NCBI GenBank assembly: GCA_025602905.1
Contig: JAHLKI010000002.1
Span: 248,001 to 312,000 of the forward strand
Source of the DNA: Phlyctochytrium arcticum
Taxonomy: Eukaryota; Chytridiomycota; Chytridiomycetes; Chytridiales; Chytridiaceae
DNA length: 64,000 nucleotides
Direction of reading: 5' to 3'
Part shown: in pieces, positions 11,101 to 26,819 of the stretch
Numbering within the stretch: position 1 is the stretch's first letter
Layout of the letters: each line of letters begins with the position of its first letter
Program-made: the position numbers and the translations under genes
The notes under the pieces: generated by a model
What the model saw: the letters and a program-made list of their open reading frames with translations, nothing else
Told to the model about the DNA's origin: nothing
Databases searched by the model: none

Positions 11101-11442
11101 AAAGAAAAAACGTCCTCTCCGTCATCTCTTACGCCATACTCCTAGCGATTTGCCCGAGTAGATAAACGAAACAAGTTGCCAAAATGGATTACCGCCGGCA
11201 TGACAGAGGCATGCCTCAACCTTTCAACAGATATGGCTCTAGCTATGGCCAAAAAGTTTTTGCGAACTATGGCACAGCCCTTTGAACATACCCAAGTTGG
11301 GGTTTCGTTGTGGGATGCCGAGGAACTGCGAAAGCGGCAAGAGAAGGAGTCGCAGGGCAAGATACAGGAATTACCCTCAGACGGGAAGGATGCACCACAA
11401 AATCCCACTCGAGCAAATAATGATAACATGGACATCAGCTGA
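8130..11442 (+). CDS. RAD3: TFIIH helicase subunit XPD/Rad3
   Basis: 5'-3' DNA helicase of TFIIH, needed for nucleotide excision repair and as a structural bridge to the CAK kinase. Eighteen exons: 8130-8134, 8195-8294, 8352-8429, 8490-8660, 8722-8847, 8901-9017, 9069-9192, 9245-9341, 9397-9506, 9561-9658, 9718-9812, 9870-9988, 10050-10119, 10173-10344, 10401-10586, 10643-10879, 10937-11080 and 11146-11442, giving 781 residues (human 760). Walker A is MPSGTGKT and the DEAH box FDEAHNI. The four Fe-S cysteines are present in NLCVHPE, AKCRNL, LCSFYE and NGYCPYF. Helicase 2 motifs include [22 protein letters not shown] and [14 protein letters not shown]. The start uses a 5-base first exon (ATGAG), giving [16 protein letters not shown]. 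The intron after 9988 begins GC (GC-AG). The first exon is inferred from the family's N terminus. Confidence 0.96.
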
Positions 11443-11617
11443 AGGAGCGCTCGCCCTATCTGCTGCTCGTCTTTGTTTTTCCGCAAACTGCACCATTGTA
11501 TATAGCAAAATTCACATCAATATTAATAATTTACAAGTCAGCTCTCCATAATAAAATAAACACGCCTGGGTCTATCAACCTGCTCTGCTCATCTACAAAT
11601 CTGCATACGTCGGGGCT

Positions 11618-12234
11618 CTAATCACTATGTCGCATGTAATAATCAATCGCAGCAGAAAACGCCGCGAAACCTAAACATCCTACGCCGACGGCTTTGGGGC
11701 CTGCCCGCGCAGCCAATGCACCGCCTGTCAAACAACCAGCCGATACGCCGTTCCAAATATCGTTCTTGGCCCGATATGTTTCAATCAGACATTCTGTGCC
11801 GGCAAAAATGGATCCAACGAGAGCGAAGTTCTTTGCTGAGGAGAAGGAACGGGTACCCATGTCGCGCGCTGTCAGTTTTATTTGCTCCTTGGTGGATAGT
11901 TTCTATAAAAGTAACAAGATTGGTGGGTGAGTGCCCCTAGATCAATATTCTTTGTATGAGAGTGCACATACCTGAAACTCTTCCGTGTTCATGCCCCAGT
12001 CCACAGACGACATGAACATACCAAAAGCGCCTCCAAGAACAAAACCTAAGGGGCAAAATGTCACCATAAGCTCAAAGGTAAAGATTTTGTAAAGAACCCA
12101 CCAGCTCCTCCACTGAGAACAACTTTGGCCGGACACGACTCCATGACCATGCCAGCAGTTGCGGCCATGGGATCCTGGGCACCAAACATACCCCCTGGCT
12201 GCTGGGGTGCGGCTGCTTGCTGTGATGAGTTCAT
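11618..12234 (-). CDS. TIM22: Mitochondrial carrier translocase subunit Tim22
   Basis: Channel subunit of the TIM22 complex, which inserts carrier proteins into the mitochondrial inner membrane. Exons 12234-12102, 12045-11972 and 11902-11618 encode 163 residues. The Tim17/Tim22/Tim23 signature is visible: Gly-rich segments [14 protein letters not shown] and [15 protein letters not shown], with [15 protein letters not shown] between them, and the cysteine and glycine pattern expected for Tim22. The tail IDYYMR is family-like. The N terminus is Gln/Pro-rich and short. It is convergent with XPD (175 bases apart) and divergent from ELP3, with 222 bases between start codons that must contain both promoters. 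Confidence 0.94.
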
Positions 12235-12456
12235 GGTGGGTTGGATTGGACCGTTTGCGATTTTGACATTCGTTTGATTTCAGATTTCAAGAACGGAACG
12301 TCAACGTGGCCGGGTGGCGCAGTCAGCTGACATCAGCAATCCATGTGGCTTGGACTGAACTCACATTGACAATTGATTTGTTTATGATTGGGTTTTCCCA
12401 AACCAAAAGTGTAAACCGTCTATATTGACTTAGTGATCACTATCAGTCAGCTTGAA

Positions 12457-14460
<2,004 letters not shown>

Positions 14461-14716
14461 ATTCTGAATCTCCTGTACATATCTCACATTTTATTTTATT
14501 TTTGCATGGTTTGAACAGAAGGAGTTCGAAATTTTGAACATGACGCCCTATTAGTCAAAGGATCCATTAATAGGCGCATGAACATGGACTACATAGTCTC
14601 ATAGATATGATAATTCTCCGAGATGAATGCCTTATGATGATGTGTTTATTATGTACATGTGCAGTGGGGTTAGTTGACATGCTTGCTATGTATATTTACT
14701 GTAAGAGGGTAGCATC

Positions 14717-15714
14717 TCAGCGGCCCCCTCGTGCCTTGGGCGAGCTCATTGGTGACGATGGCCTTGATGACCTATCGCCAGGATCCGAAATTCTACGCCG
14801 TCGCCCACCACGCTTTGGCACTGCCGGACTAAGGGATCCCCTCGGAGTTCTGGCTGCCGAGGACGGTGTAGATGGTGGAGAAGCAGTGGATGGCGTATCC
14901 TGGGAGAAGGGGGAATACTGCATAAAAAGCGTCAATATCTACTGCCTTGTGTATACTTACTCCCACCGTTACGTACCGTTGCCAATCGCGATGTTGCATC
15001 CAGATCTCGACCACCAACTCTAGCTGCCCAAACACCCACACCCCGAGACCGGTCTGATTCCACACTTTCAGTCCTTGCCATGTCCACACCTGCTTGAAAT
15101 GGATGTAATGCTGGCGATAAACCGTCTGATGGTGACCTTCGATGAATACTGCAGTCGGTCCGCAACAGCCACTTAGTAGCCCCACCCCCTTTGAGATCGT
15201 TCCTCGAGACTCGCGGAGGGAGGGGAAGAAGTGCTTTCGGCAGATGGTGCGGGTGGAGGGTATGGCCAGGTGGTAGAGGCTCGGAATGTGATTTGGGTGG
15301 TCGTGCGGATATGCCGGACATGAGAGCGCTAGATATCTCCAAGTCGCGGGTGCCTTCCGTCGGAATGACTGGCCCCAATTGCACTTCACTCTCTTCTGTC
15401 CATGGAGAATTTTGTGATGTGGATGACAGCCCCGGCCTATCCATTGCCCAGCCCCGTTCCCTGACCTCATCTGACGGCTTTCCTCGAATCCACCTCCACA
15501 TGCGTCTGGCGGTCGGCTGTATTTTTCGTCGCCATATTGCCTTCAGTATTCCGACAAGAACCGTGAGAACCCCGTGCAGGAGAAGGATGGGGGTGCAGGC
15601 TGCTACAACCCAGAGCGATATGGAGAACGAGACTATGAGAAACGGAAGAAAGGGAAGAGTTACTACGAGAAGCGGAAGTGAGTTTTGGATGTCACCTAGC
15701 GACATTAGGGTCAT
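14717..15714 (-). CDS. Orphan membrane protein with disordered C terminus
   Basis: Two exons, 15714-14977 and 14917-14717, give 312 residues; the phase-0 GT-AG intron is 59 bases. ATG at 15714 opens a strongly hydrophobic stretch (about residues 13-61) that could form two membrane helices, ending in a basic WRRK stop-transfer. The rest is Ser/Pro/Arg-rich and likely disordered and cytosolic, ending with an RGGRRRR-type segment and KARGGR. A second donor 12 bases downstream (GTAAGT) would shift the last exon into another frame with a shorter tail; the model chosen keeps a longer, Ser/Pro-rich end like the rest. I do not recognise a family. Its start lies 170 bases from POP5 in divergent orientation. 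Confidence 0.6.
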
Positions 15715-15883
15715 TCTGTCTGGGTTCTTTCACGTTTGGGATTTCCACGGCCACCTTCTACAAGAAGTTCAAGCCCAGGGTTCGTGGTGCGGAGGTGGGG
15801 CCCAAGCCACGTTTGTCATCAAGTCAAGATCGAGTTTTTGGGCCAAGCGTTTTTCGTTCACCAATTGCAAGCAACGGTGCGAT

Positions 15884-16408
15884 ATGGTCCGCTTCAAATG
15901 TCGATATTTACTGTTTCAAATACACTATCCGCAAGTCTCTTTGCCTCCTGTCGATCTCTCAGCAGCTCATGACAAGGCAGCACCGGCCAGAACCCGGTCG
16001 ACCACAAGACGCAAACCCCCAAATCCGTATCCAGCACAAACATCCCACACACTCCATATAGCCCTCACCCATTCCCTGACCAGCAACTTTGGATCCTATG
16101 GTGCCGCGACCGCCAATGCTTCTGTCAAGTACTATTCATCGCGGACGCAGACGGGCATCATTCGTTGCGCTCGTGAACAGTTTAAGATGGTCTGGGCAGC
16201 GTTGACGTTTTTGACTGAGATCAAAGGGATCGAATGTACCGTTCAGGTTGTGCACGTGGGGGGTACGATCAAGAGTGTTCAGAGTGTGGCGGTAAAGCGA
16301 GGCGAAGAGTTGTTGAAGGATATGGTCCTTGACGGGACACTGACTGGTGAGGAGGTGAAGAGCATCAAAGAGAGGATGCGGAAAGAAATTTTGGCCGTGG
16401 AAATGTGA
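15884..16408 (+). CDS. POP5: RNase P/MRP subunit Pop5
   Basis: Protein subunit of RNase P and RNase MRP, which trim tRNA 5' ends and pre-rRNA. Single exon, 174 residues (human 163). It begins MVRFKCRYLLFQI, the standard Pop5/Rpp14 start, and keeps SNFGSYGAA, VKYYSSRTQTGIIRCAR, the WAALTFLTEIKG block and the VQVVHVGGTIKSVQ strand. A Pro/Thr-rich insertion lies at residues ~20-50. The same frame is open far upstream (to 15191), but that part is antisense to the orphan membrane gene and has no similarity, so the ATG at 15884 was chosen. Confidence 0.94.
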   Translation: MVRFKCRYLLFQIHYPQVSLPPVDLSAAHDKAAPARTRSTTRRKPPNPYPAQTSHTLHIALTHSLTSNFGSYGAATANASVKYYSSRTQTGIIRCAREQFKMVWAALTFLTEIKGIECTVQVVHVGGTIKSVQSVAVKRGEELLKDMVLDGTLTGEEVKSIKERMRKEILAVEM

Positions 16409-16904
16409 ACTTGCTTGTACGAGATGCATATATGCATTCCCACATTACTCAACATGCTGCACCCTCAAGATCATGCACCTTCCATTCGGTTGGCAATACT
16501 ACTGGTCTCTGGAACAACCGCAATCTCAAATTTATGGGATCAAGATCGAGTCCTGAGCATCTTCCGATACTTTGGTGGTACGCGCGACGAGCACTACATA
16601 CCCAAATCGGTGCCTTATTCTGAAGGCATCAACCTCTCATTCATTCTACACATAGTAGTACCCTGCTGTTTTTCTAGTGTAGTTAGATGCATCTTAGGTA
16701 TATACCCCAGGGTCAGATTTGGACTGTATAAGTCCTGTCCTTTTAATCAGAGGCCTTGACAGTACCACATTATATGTATGGGCGAAAACTTGCCAAACAG
16801 GCAGACGGTTATTGGCAAGATAGGGTTCGAGAATCTCCGACTCTGGACAGTGACCTGAAGTCTGATCTCCAGGCAAACACACCCGTGTCTTCAGCAAACG
16901 TACA
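16409..16904. other. Intergenic, 496 bases, no gene seen
   Basis: Between POP5 and POLD3 on the same strand. A frame at 16415-16759 is open but has no recognisable domain and looks like chance. The POLD3 promoter is presumably here. Confidence 0.5.
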
Positions 16905-18566
16905 ATGTCAGACCCAATAACCGTACTCAAGACCGCATTGCAGCAGGAAAAGCGGGTGGTATGTGTATTTTTATATTTGTCGATTTCTGAACTTGTCTGA
17001 AATCTCCGTTTGCCAGGTAACATACAAATGGGTTAGCCGGAAACTGTCCGTTGATGTAAACAGCGCCAAGCAGTCAGTGAAAACAGTTCAAGTGATATGG
17101 CCGATGGTCCGAAACTCAACGTATGGATTCATTCCTTAGGATACTATACCAATATTACGCAACGGAGAAATCGGAGCCAATTTTTGCAACATATTACATC
17201 CAAGGACGGCTAGGGGATGGACGAGATGTGCTATGTCAAGTTGTAGATGAGGAGAGACTCGAAGGTATGATTGCTTTCGTGACCTGATTCTGGACGAATG
17301 TTCAAGAATATTTGTCATTTAGAAGCAAAAAAGCAATACAAGAGTTGTAGCGTCCATGTTTACAGCTTACAGCCCTGCAAGCCCAAGGTGCGTGTGTAAA
17401 CCGATCGCTATACGTTGCATGCTCTGACTATTTTCAGGATGAGAACACACTATTCGCTGTCGACTTTGAAGTGGCCCAAAATGATACCTTCGAGAGCATG
17501 AAGTAAGTTGGCCGATGCAGTATATACACATGTATTAGCAATCTTACAAGAGTAGGGCATGTCGGCTGGTCCGGCATGGATCAGTGGCTCTTTTAGAGCT
17601 AAAGGCTCGGAAGCAAGCTTTGGCTGCCAGCAAATCCACATCTGCTGCTACCTCGAACGCACCCGCACTCAGCACATCGAATAAACCAATCTCAGATCCA
17701 TCTGCGCCTCGAGAGGTAAGATATCGTTTGCTGCCAACCTGTAGTTTCATTGGCCTTATAACTACCCCTTGTCACAGAAATCCCCAGCAACCACCAAATC
17801 CACCACTTCGACCCCCAACAGCAAGTCATCATTTTTCAAGGAACAAGCGAAACAGGCTACCGAAAAGGCTAAACAAACCAAAACACCGTCAAAATCCTCA
17901 GCCGCAAAAAGCAAAAAGGCAAAGACACCAACAACGAAGAAAGCAAGGGAAGACGCCGAACGGCAAGCGCTCAGGGAGGAACAGGAGGCCGCTTTAAATA
18001 GGCTACTCGACTCGGATGATGAAGGAGAGAAGGATGAGGAGGCCATGAGGATGCGGGAATTGGCAGAACAAGCCGAGGAGACCCAGTCACAGCCACAGGA
18101 TTCACCCATAGTCATTTCCGATGCGATGGAGCTGGACGAAACCGATAGTGCTGGACAAGACCCCTTGGATCAATCAAATGGAAACGAAGCAAGACCTCGC
18201 GTGAAACGTCGTCGGCGTGTGAAGAAGACTCGGACGGTCAAAGTTGGAAAATATATGAGTAAGCAGCTTGTATGAAATGTCTTCGCCCGGTATCATTTGA
18301 TTTACATGATGTCCTCCCATTTAGAAACGGAAGACTACTCTGATTGGGAAGAGTACTCGGAAGAAGAACCGGAACGAAGTACGACAATGTCTCATCCAGC
18401 AGCAGCCAAGAAGCAGAAACAAGATGTCAGTGCGCCGGGTGCGGGAGGAGCAAATGCAGCAGGTGCACCCACTAAGGGTGGGGCCAGCAAGGGGGCGGCC
18501 AAGGGCAAAAAGGCCGGCGCTGCTGCCGGACAGAAAAGTCTACTGAGCTTTTTTGGAAAGAAGTGA
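16905..18566 (+). CDS. POLD3: DNA polymerase delta subunit 3 (POLD3/Cdc27)
   Basis: Accessory subunit of the lagging-strand polymerase; links the catalytic core to PCNA. Eight exons, 16905-16958, 17017-17072, 17140-17264, 17323-17387, 17438-17502, 17556-17715, 17778-18258 and 18325-18566, encode 415 residues. The N-terminal winged-helix region has VVTYKWVSRKLSV and AKQILYQYY, and SVHVYSLQPC closes it, as in human POLD3. The middle is Lys/Ala/Ser-rich with an acidic patch and a basic KRRRRVKK run. The last residues QKSLLSFFGKK form a canonical PIP box (QxxLxxFF) for PCNA binding. All splice junctions keep the frame, including four exons of 54-65 bases. Confidence 0.93.
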
Positions 18567-19695
18567 TATCAGATTGTACATAATAACGAGGACAAAATTG
18601 ACTCGTCTTTGCCAGGCGTATTGTATGAATAATCAAGAATCTTTGTGATTGTGTTTGAATGACAATCGCACGACAGAATCAACTGGACTGTGATCCATTA
18701 CCACAGCTATGGACTTTTGACTTGAGGCATGCACAATTCCAGTGCTCTCGCTGCTATACTATTCCGTGCGTTATGAAACTTGATGTAAGATCCTCTATTG
18801 GCATTGGTACCTGAGGTTGATGGAGGAGTCCGGCTCAGGTGTGGTTGCCGGGACGTCTTCTTAGCGCCTCCATTTCGCAAGTGCCGACTGTTCCCCTGAC
18901 ATACCCACCGAAGACAGAGCCTCACCCATTGGAATCTTCGGTCATCACATCCTTTGTGCCCCGCCGTCCGTTCCGTGCTCACCTGCGTCTCTTATAAGCT
19001 TGCACCCACCTCTATGGCCGCACTTCCAATGTATTGGGAACCACTGCCCTTTCCTGTCTTGCAATCGCCGGCATTGTATTCAATCCTGATCCTTTGTCGG
19101 AGCCACTACTTGGTCGTCCTCTTCCAGGCCTACCAGACTCTAATTTGTTCCGATTGCGGGGCAGACAGGTCCATACAGAGGAACCTTCGAGGCTACGGTT
19201 TGCGCAACGTCCAATTGCGAAAACCTCAGGTACGTCCTCGACAGCTTTTGGTTCCATCTGCCGGAAGGGTCTTTGGTGGCATAAGTGACTTCCATCTTAG
19301 GTTGCAACGGTGCAATGTACACACAGCTTCGGCAAGAACTGACGAAAAAGTCTTGATTTTTCTTGCGGATGAACGATGTGCTATAAGGAGAAAACATGTC
19401 AGTTTGAATAGAATATGTACCCTACTTTCCTGTATATGTTTTTGTTCCATCAGATTAAAGTTGACAGGATCATAAAGTTGCGCGGAAGCGCTCACGACGG
19501 CTTTGACCCAGACGTTTACATCAGATCGAGGTCGAGACTGGCAATTTCTTTCTACACACCGTAGTTCTCACCGTCTGTCCTTGAGCAGCCCATATTTACC
19601 AGCATTGCTGCACAATACTCGAGTATCAGGGACATAATAGAGTTCACCGACCCCACAGTCAAGTCATTTACACGGACGAGTCTTGGAATCTATAA
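18567..19695. other. Sparse region with one weak small-gene candidate
   Basis: No confident gene lies in these 1129 bases. On the plus strand a possible three-exon model joins 18820-18838, 18999-19229 and 19301-19356 to give 101 residues with one hydrophobic segment (NVLGTTALSCLAIAGIVF) near the N terminus. The second intron (71 bases) is a clean GT-AG that preserves the frame, but the first (160 bases) is longer than usual here and the start is a guess. I recognise no family. The rest, 19357-19695, appears to be upstream sequence of the NDR kinase gene. Confidence 0.3.
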
Positions 19696-21854
<2,159 letters not shown>

Positions 21855-22031
21855 AATCACCTTTGCATGCCAACCGTCCGTTCCGCAAGCATCATTATTG
21901 TCATACATATAGAAACCAGCTGTCGCTGTGCATGCCCTCGCTAAATAGATGCCAACGTGTACTTGTTATTTTCCTATTTACATTCTGTTTATGAGTATTA
22001 AGAGACGTTTTATCCCTACATTATCAAAACC

Positions 22032-24768
22032 TTAACAAAGCAATTCGTCTCGGTCTTCCGTGAAAGGAAGAGGTGTGGTTTTGACAAGCGTTATAGCTTG
22101 AGTGCCTTGACTCTTTGATGGAGAATCACTTTCATCATCAGATGAAGCCGACGAAACAGCTCTTTCTTGGCGCTGCATATCGTTATTCTCCTGGCTCGAC
22201 ACAAGCATGACTCGAGGGGGAGTAGAGAACCGGGACTCATTTTTAGCAATCAAGCTACGAGGCGAGAACGAACTCTTCCTTACAAGCCGATTCGCCTTTC
22301 GATCCGGACTGGGTATAATTTCAATCGCAACAAAATTGCTACTGCTGCCCGCCATTGGTCGCGGCTCGAGATCCACAGGCTTTTTCAGTGAAGACCCAGC
22401 CCGCCGGACTTTTCGCAGGGGGATAATGATCTCGAGGCCGCTTTTCCGACGCGTACGGCCCTCCGAGTTCTCCTTATTGCTGGAATCTTTCCTTTCACGC
22501 ACCATGTCCAACTTGTCCTGGAAACATGTCGAGTGATTTGACCTGTCCGCATACTTCGGCGGGGTGCCCACCCAGCCGGCTTTTCCATCTTTGATCACAC
22601 GTCGGGCAAATTTGGTTGATGGTCGGCGAGGTGTACTTGGCGGTGGTGAGAGTCGAAGCGTATACAAGGGTACGAGCGGTGGAAGTGGGAGTGTTGAAGT
22701 CGGTGATAGTGAGTATTTGGATTCGGAGATGATATTTGTGGAACATTCCAGTAGTGGGTCGTCGTCGTCAAGCTCGTGCAGAACGTTTAAGTAGGAAGAT
22801 CCTCGAAAGTCGGAATTTTGCTCATGCTCAAATCTGCCCAGGCCGTGTTCAGCTGTCATACTTTCCGCTTCTACACGATCAGCTTCTGACACAATCTGCC
22901 CTCCCCCAGCCCCGCATTTCATTGGAGTCTTGGCTATCCAACACCCAAGTACCTCTTCATAGCGCCACCGCGATTCCGAGACTGACTGACCTGCTATTCG
23001 ACCCTCAATCCGTTCTAATTCTGATTGTAAGCGCCCCGCGTCCTCTGAGGAGCCCCCAAGTCGAGCAAGTGTGTTGAGCATGCCCAGTATTAGCGAACGC
23101 ATAATCTGCGCAATTTTAAGATCAAAGGACTTGTCGAGGGGGTCCAAATTTGGGGACACTTTTCCCAGATACTCCCGTATCCGATCGACGGAGTCAAATT
23201 GCCCAACAAAATATTGGTCAAGTGCAGCTAATGTGGTTGGGGGATCTGACAGCGCATGCAACGAGTGCAAACATCTTTTAAGATTGTTCAGATTGCGAAT
23301 CCTTGGAGTAAATCCGCGGAACAGATACGATTGCAGTGCGAGTAACATGATGGCAATGCGAAGCGGTTTAGGGAATAAACGGCTGACCGCGTCCGCATAA
23401 CGTGAATTGATTTCCAAGCGCGCAAGCCTTTCTATCAATGGTCGACAGACACAATCTGTGATGCACTCGCTGCTAATTGCGTGTAGTACGGTGTAATGAG
23501 TGTACTCTCGGACATGCAGAAATGCCGGACTGTTTCGGTCTGCGTGGAAGCTGCTCAGAATGCGTTCCAAGGCATACATGCGCATCAACTTTGCCTGTTG
23601 CGGGGTAAGATATTGTAGAAGAGATGAGAAAGATCTTTGACTCGTGCAGTGAGTCGTCATGGATGGGCCGAGAATGTGCTTGACAAACAGGGTGGGTCTT
23701 GAGATTTGGTAAGCTCGAGCAAGGAGTGCTCTTGCGGTGTGCAAGTGGGAGGAATGTGAAGAGGTTAGGCGGCACACGTGTTTGAGAAGTTCCCATGTCT
23801 GGTCAACGCCAATATAAGTATAATACTGAAAGAAAGAGTTCGCTCATTATACCTGAATGTCCGCGTGGACGCTTAAGCAAATATCAGTGATGGCCAAGCA
23901 TATTGTTGGTACATGCAGATACGCTTTACAGAGCTGCACACAGTGACTCCAAATCACCCATCTACAGAAAGCCACTGGGTCTGGTAAGTAACTATTCCCG
24001 TTGCCGGTACCGGCCACATAAAGAACCCCATCTGAAGTGTACCCACCTACGATAGTGACTGGGCACCGCAGCATACCATGCCTCCTCTGCATCGAGGTCA
24101 TCGTCATGATCACCCATGGATAGAGGAATACATCTCGCGACCGCAAAAGACGCAAGTTGCGACAATCCAGGAATAGCACGCGGTGGTGAATGATGTGAAG
24201 ATGCCATGAGTTCAATGTCTGCATTAGGCGGTTCCCTCCACCGATAAACATCATGTTTGTTAAGCAACGAGCTATGAGCCAGCTTCTGCCTCTTTCGACT
24301 AGCGGTAGCGGTAGTTTTGCAGTGCCCTTGCCATACATGTCGCGCAAGCTCGTCGAACAGATCAATCAAGGTCGCTCCATGGCGTTTGACGGGAGATGCT
24401 ACCTGTGTAGCCGGCATTCCAATCTTGCCACTCACGCCAGCAGCGTAGTGTCTCCAATCACCGATAATATCTTCGTTGCTGCTTCCGAATGAGCTTCCTA
24501 TGATGTGCGGCCGCTCCTTTCTTCGCTGATATCGAACCTTGACGCGTGGGATTTCATGGTTCCGGAGATCGAGATACGTGGCCCCGTCCGCGACAATTGA
24601 TGGCGTCTCGAGCATCTCTTCACATCCTTGAGGATGGGAAGGGTTGGACCACTGAGAGCGTCGGGGGCCGTGCGCGGCAGCCTCCCGAGCAACTTCAGCA
24701 ACTGCGCCGAGTTTAGCTCGAAGCTGCCGTAGTTGCCGGCGAATTCTCTTCAGGTCAAACAAATCCAT
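22032..24768 (-). CDS. Orphan 865-residue protein
   Basis: Three exons, 24768-24047, 23961-23853 and 23798-22032, keep one frame through two consensus introns (85 and 54 bases). ATG at 24768 begins a basic amphipathic helix (RIRRQLRQLRAKLG). Residues ~225-540 are helical and Leu-rich (for example RLEINSRYADAVSRLF and IAIMLLALQSYLFRG), suggesting an alpha-solenoid or TPR-like fold. From ~560 to the end it is Ser/Pro/Lys-rich, with SP and TP sites (SPTSTLPLPPL, TPPRVM) and basic clusters that could be nuclear signals. The mix of a helical domain and a phospho-site tail resembles nuclear scaffold proteins, but I recognise no family and offer no function. An RNA polymerase I factor of the Rrn11/TAF1A kind was considered without convincing motif support. 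Confidence 0.75.
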
Positions 24769-25146
24769 CTTGTCTATGCTAACTTTGCATAGTCACCTCT
24801 GCAGATCGTTAGGTGTCAAAACCAGGTGTCAAAACGGTGATAAACGCGAACTCTTGCGTCGTCCAGACGTCCGAACGGTAGATCAGTGGCCAGTCAAAGT
24901 CAATTTCGCAGAAGTGCAGAGAAAGGCTGGAGTAAAGTCTTGTTCTCCTTTTAGGAGCTGTTCCAGAGCTGTTCAGTAGATTTTCGCAAGATCACAGAAC
25001 TTGCAAGTGCCAACGCGTTTTGCAAGGTTCAACCCTTCCGTCCAACACATCGTTCCTTTATACTCGCCCACACTAGTCTGCCAAGTCTGGATCGACAGTC
25101 CCCTTCTCGCGTACCTCGGCACCTCCCTACTAGCTCGACCACCAAC
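24769..25146. promoter_or_regulatory. Divergent promoter region, orphan gene / centrin
   Basis: 378 bases between two start codons pointing apart. A near-repeat GGTGTCAAAACC/GGTGTCAAAACG is present at about 24811-24837. No known factor site was recognised. Confidence 0.45.
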
Positions 25147-25832
25147 ATGTCGCTCATATACGCCAATCCAAAGAACAAACGTCGGCAGAATCGTCCAGAG
25201 CTAACCGAAGAGCAGAAACAGGAGATACGGGAAGCTTTCGATTTATTCGATACGGACAAGGACAACGCGCTCGACTATCATGAGCTGAAGGTATTGCAAG
25301 ATCAATCTGGCTTTCGCATCCTTGTATTAAATAGTCTATTAGGTAGCAATGAGAGCCCTTGGGTTTGATTTGAAGAAGCCAGAGGTCTTGAAAATCCTGC
25401 GTGATTATGAGAAAGACCAACAGCCTGGCTTGATTGAGTTTGATGACTTTAACAAAGTCAGTACGTATCATGTTTCAAGCCAAAGCTGTAATTCTGGATT
25501 GGCATAAACGCCTCATTTTTTGTAGTGACGGAAAAGATTCTTGCCCGTGACCCAATTGAGGAGATCCGGAAAGCGTTTCATTTGTTCGATGATGACCGTA
25601 CCGGCAAGATCACCTTAAGAAATCTGCGGCGGGTTGCTAAGGAAATTGGCGAGAACCTGGATGATGATGAACTACAGGCTATGATCGATGAGTTTGACCA
25701 AGACCAGGATGGCGAAAGTAAGTATCTTTCTCCTTCACCAATTCTGATTTTCCGAGGGTTGACAGCAACGTTTTCTTTCTTGCAGTTAACGAACAAGAAT
25801 TTCTGAACATAATGACAGATAACTTCGACTAA
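25147..25832 (+). CDS. CDC31: Centrin (centrin-3/Cdc31 type)
   Basis: Calcium-binding EF-hand protein of basal bodies and spindle pole bodies, also part of TREX-2. Four exons, 25147-25290, 25343-25460, 25526-25717 and 25786-25832, give 166 residues. Four EF-hands are visible: [13 protein letters not shown], the degenerate [28 protein letters not shown] and [14 protein letters not shown]. The junction block [18 protein letters not shown] and [19 protein letters not shown] match centrin-3 rather than centrin-1/2. The second loop lacks some acidic ligands and probably does not bind calcium well. The end IMTDNFD is a little longer than the animal tail. Confidence 0.96.
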
Positions 25833-26819
25833 ATGGCAGGCCATTGACAAGAAGCAATCTGAGCGAGAATATTTGATCCTTTTGCAGATCCCGGCCCGTT
25901 CCTCCCCCAACCATTGTACTTTCGCATCGTGGAAACTAGCTGGAAATATGACTTGAAGTCGGGCCCACGAAGTCCCTGCCGTTGCGCACCACGGACCTGG
26001 AGGGAGCCACGACGGACTGAAATCCTTTTATTTATACCCTAATGTCAGCCGAATATCTGGTTGTCCGCTCACTCGCCTAAATATATTTTGTTCTAAGTAT
26101 GCAGTGCTGCGTTATTGTCGGCAAAGCCCGAGTATTCCCTCTATTATACCCCGGATTGGATCCGCATGCAAGTTGCACTCCGATTCCGTCTTGCTCCTCA
26201 AGCGCGATTGGTCAGGTTCACATGATGGTGCAAACACAATGCATTATCTCAAGAAGAGATTGATACTATTCTCATGCACAGACTAATATGGTGACATTGA
26301 TGTCCATTTCTGAATGATCATTTTTGGCTCACGCCATCGAAGGCAAATTGCAAACGGACGCTCGAAATTGAGACCTCAATGGAAAACGTTTTGACGTTTG
26401 CGAGTGAATGACTGCCTAGTGACTGAGGGAGTGCAGTCATTTCACATTGGAGTCAGTCTAAAGTTCGAAGCTCGGCAGATCTGATGCAAAGCCAATATAT
26501 TTGGCGCTGCCATATGGTGATCCTGGCAACATATACACATCAAACTACTCAAAAGTTCAAGGAATGCCCGCGAGTTATCGGGGCGAATGAACAGCCCATA
26601 AATTGATTCTAATGCCCCAGTCACGATCTGCACACGGCACAAATGATCTGGCCGCAGTAGTGCTGGTCATTCCGCCTTCATATTCGGCTGCAAGCTCTAT
26701 GATGCCTTTCATGCACGTGGTACGACCCGCTAAGAATCAGCTAAGAATTGGACTCTACTCGCACATGGAGCAGTAATTTGAGGAGAACATCATGTTTGTT
26801 TAGAAGTGTGGTATACATG
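25833..26819. other. Intergenic, 987 bases, no gene seen
   Basis: Between the 3' ends of centrin and ZIM17, which converge. The size is large for two 3' UTRs, but frames are short, splice-linked coding was not found and no tRNA fold was seen. Confidence 0.45.

Noticed and set aside
15191..15883. 405-codon open frame that includes POP5 and extends far upstream
   Set aside because: The upstream part is antisense to the spliced orphan membrane gene and lacks any family similarity; Pop5 proteins begin MVRFK, which is the ATG at 15884.
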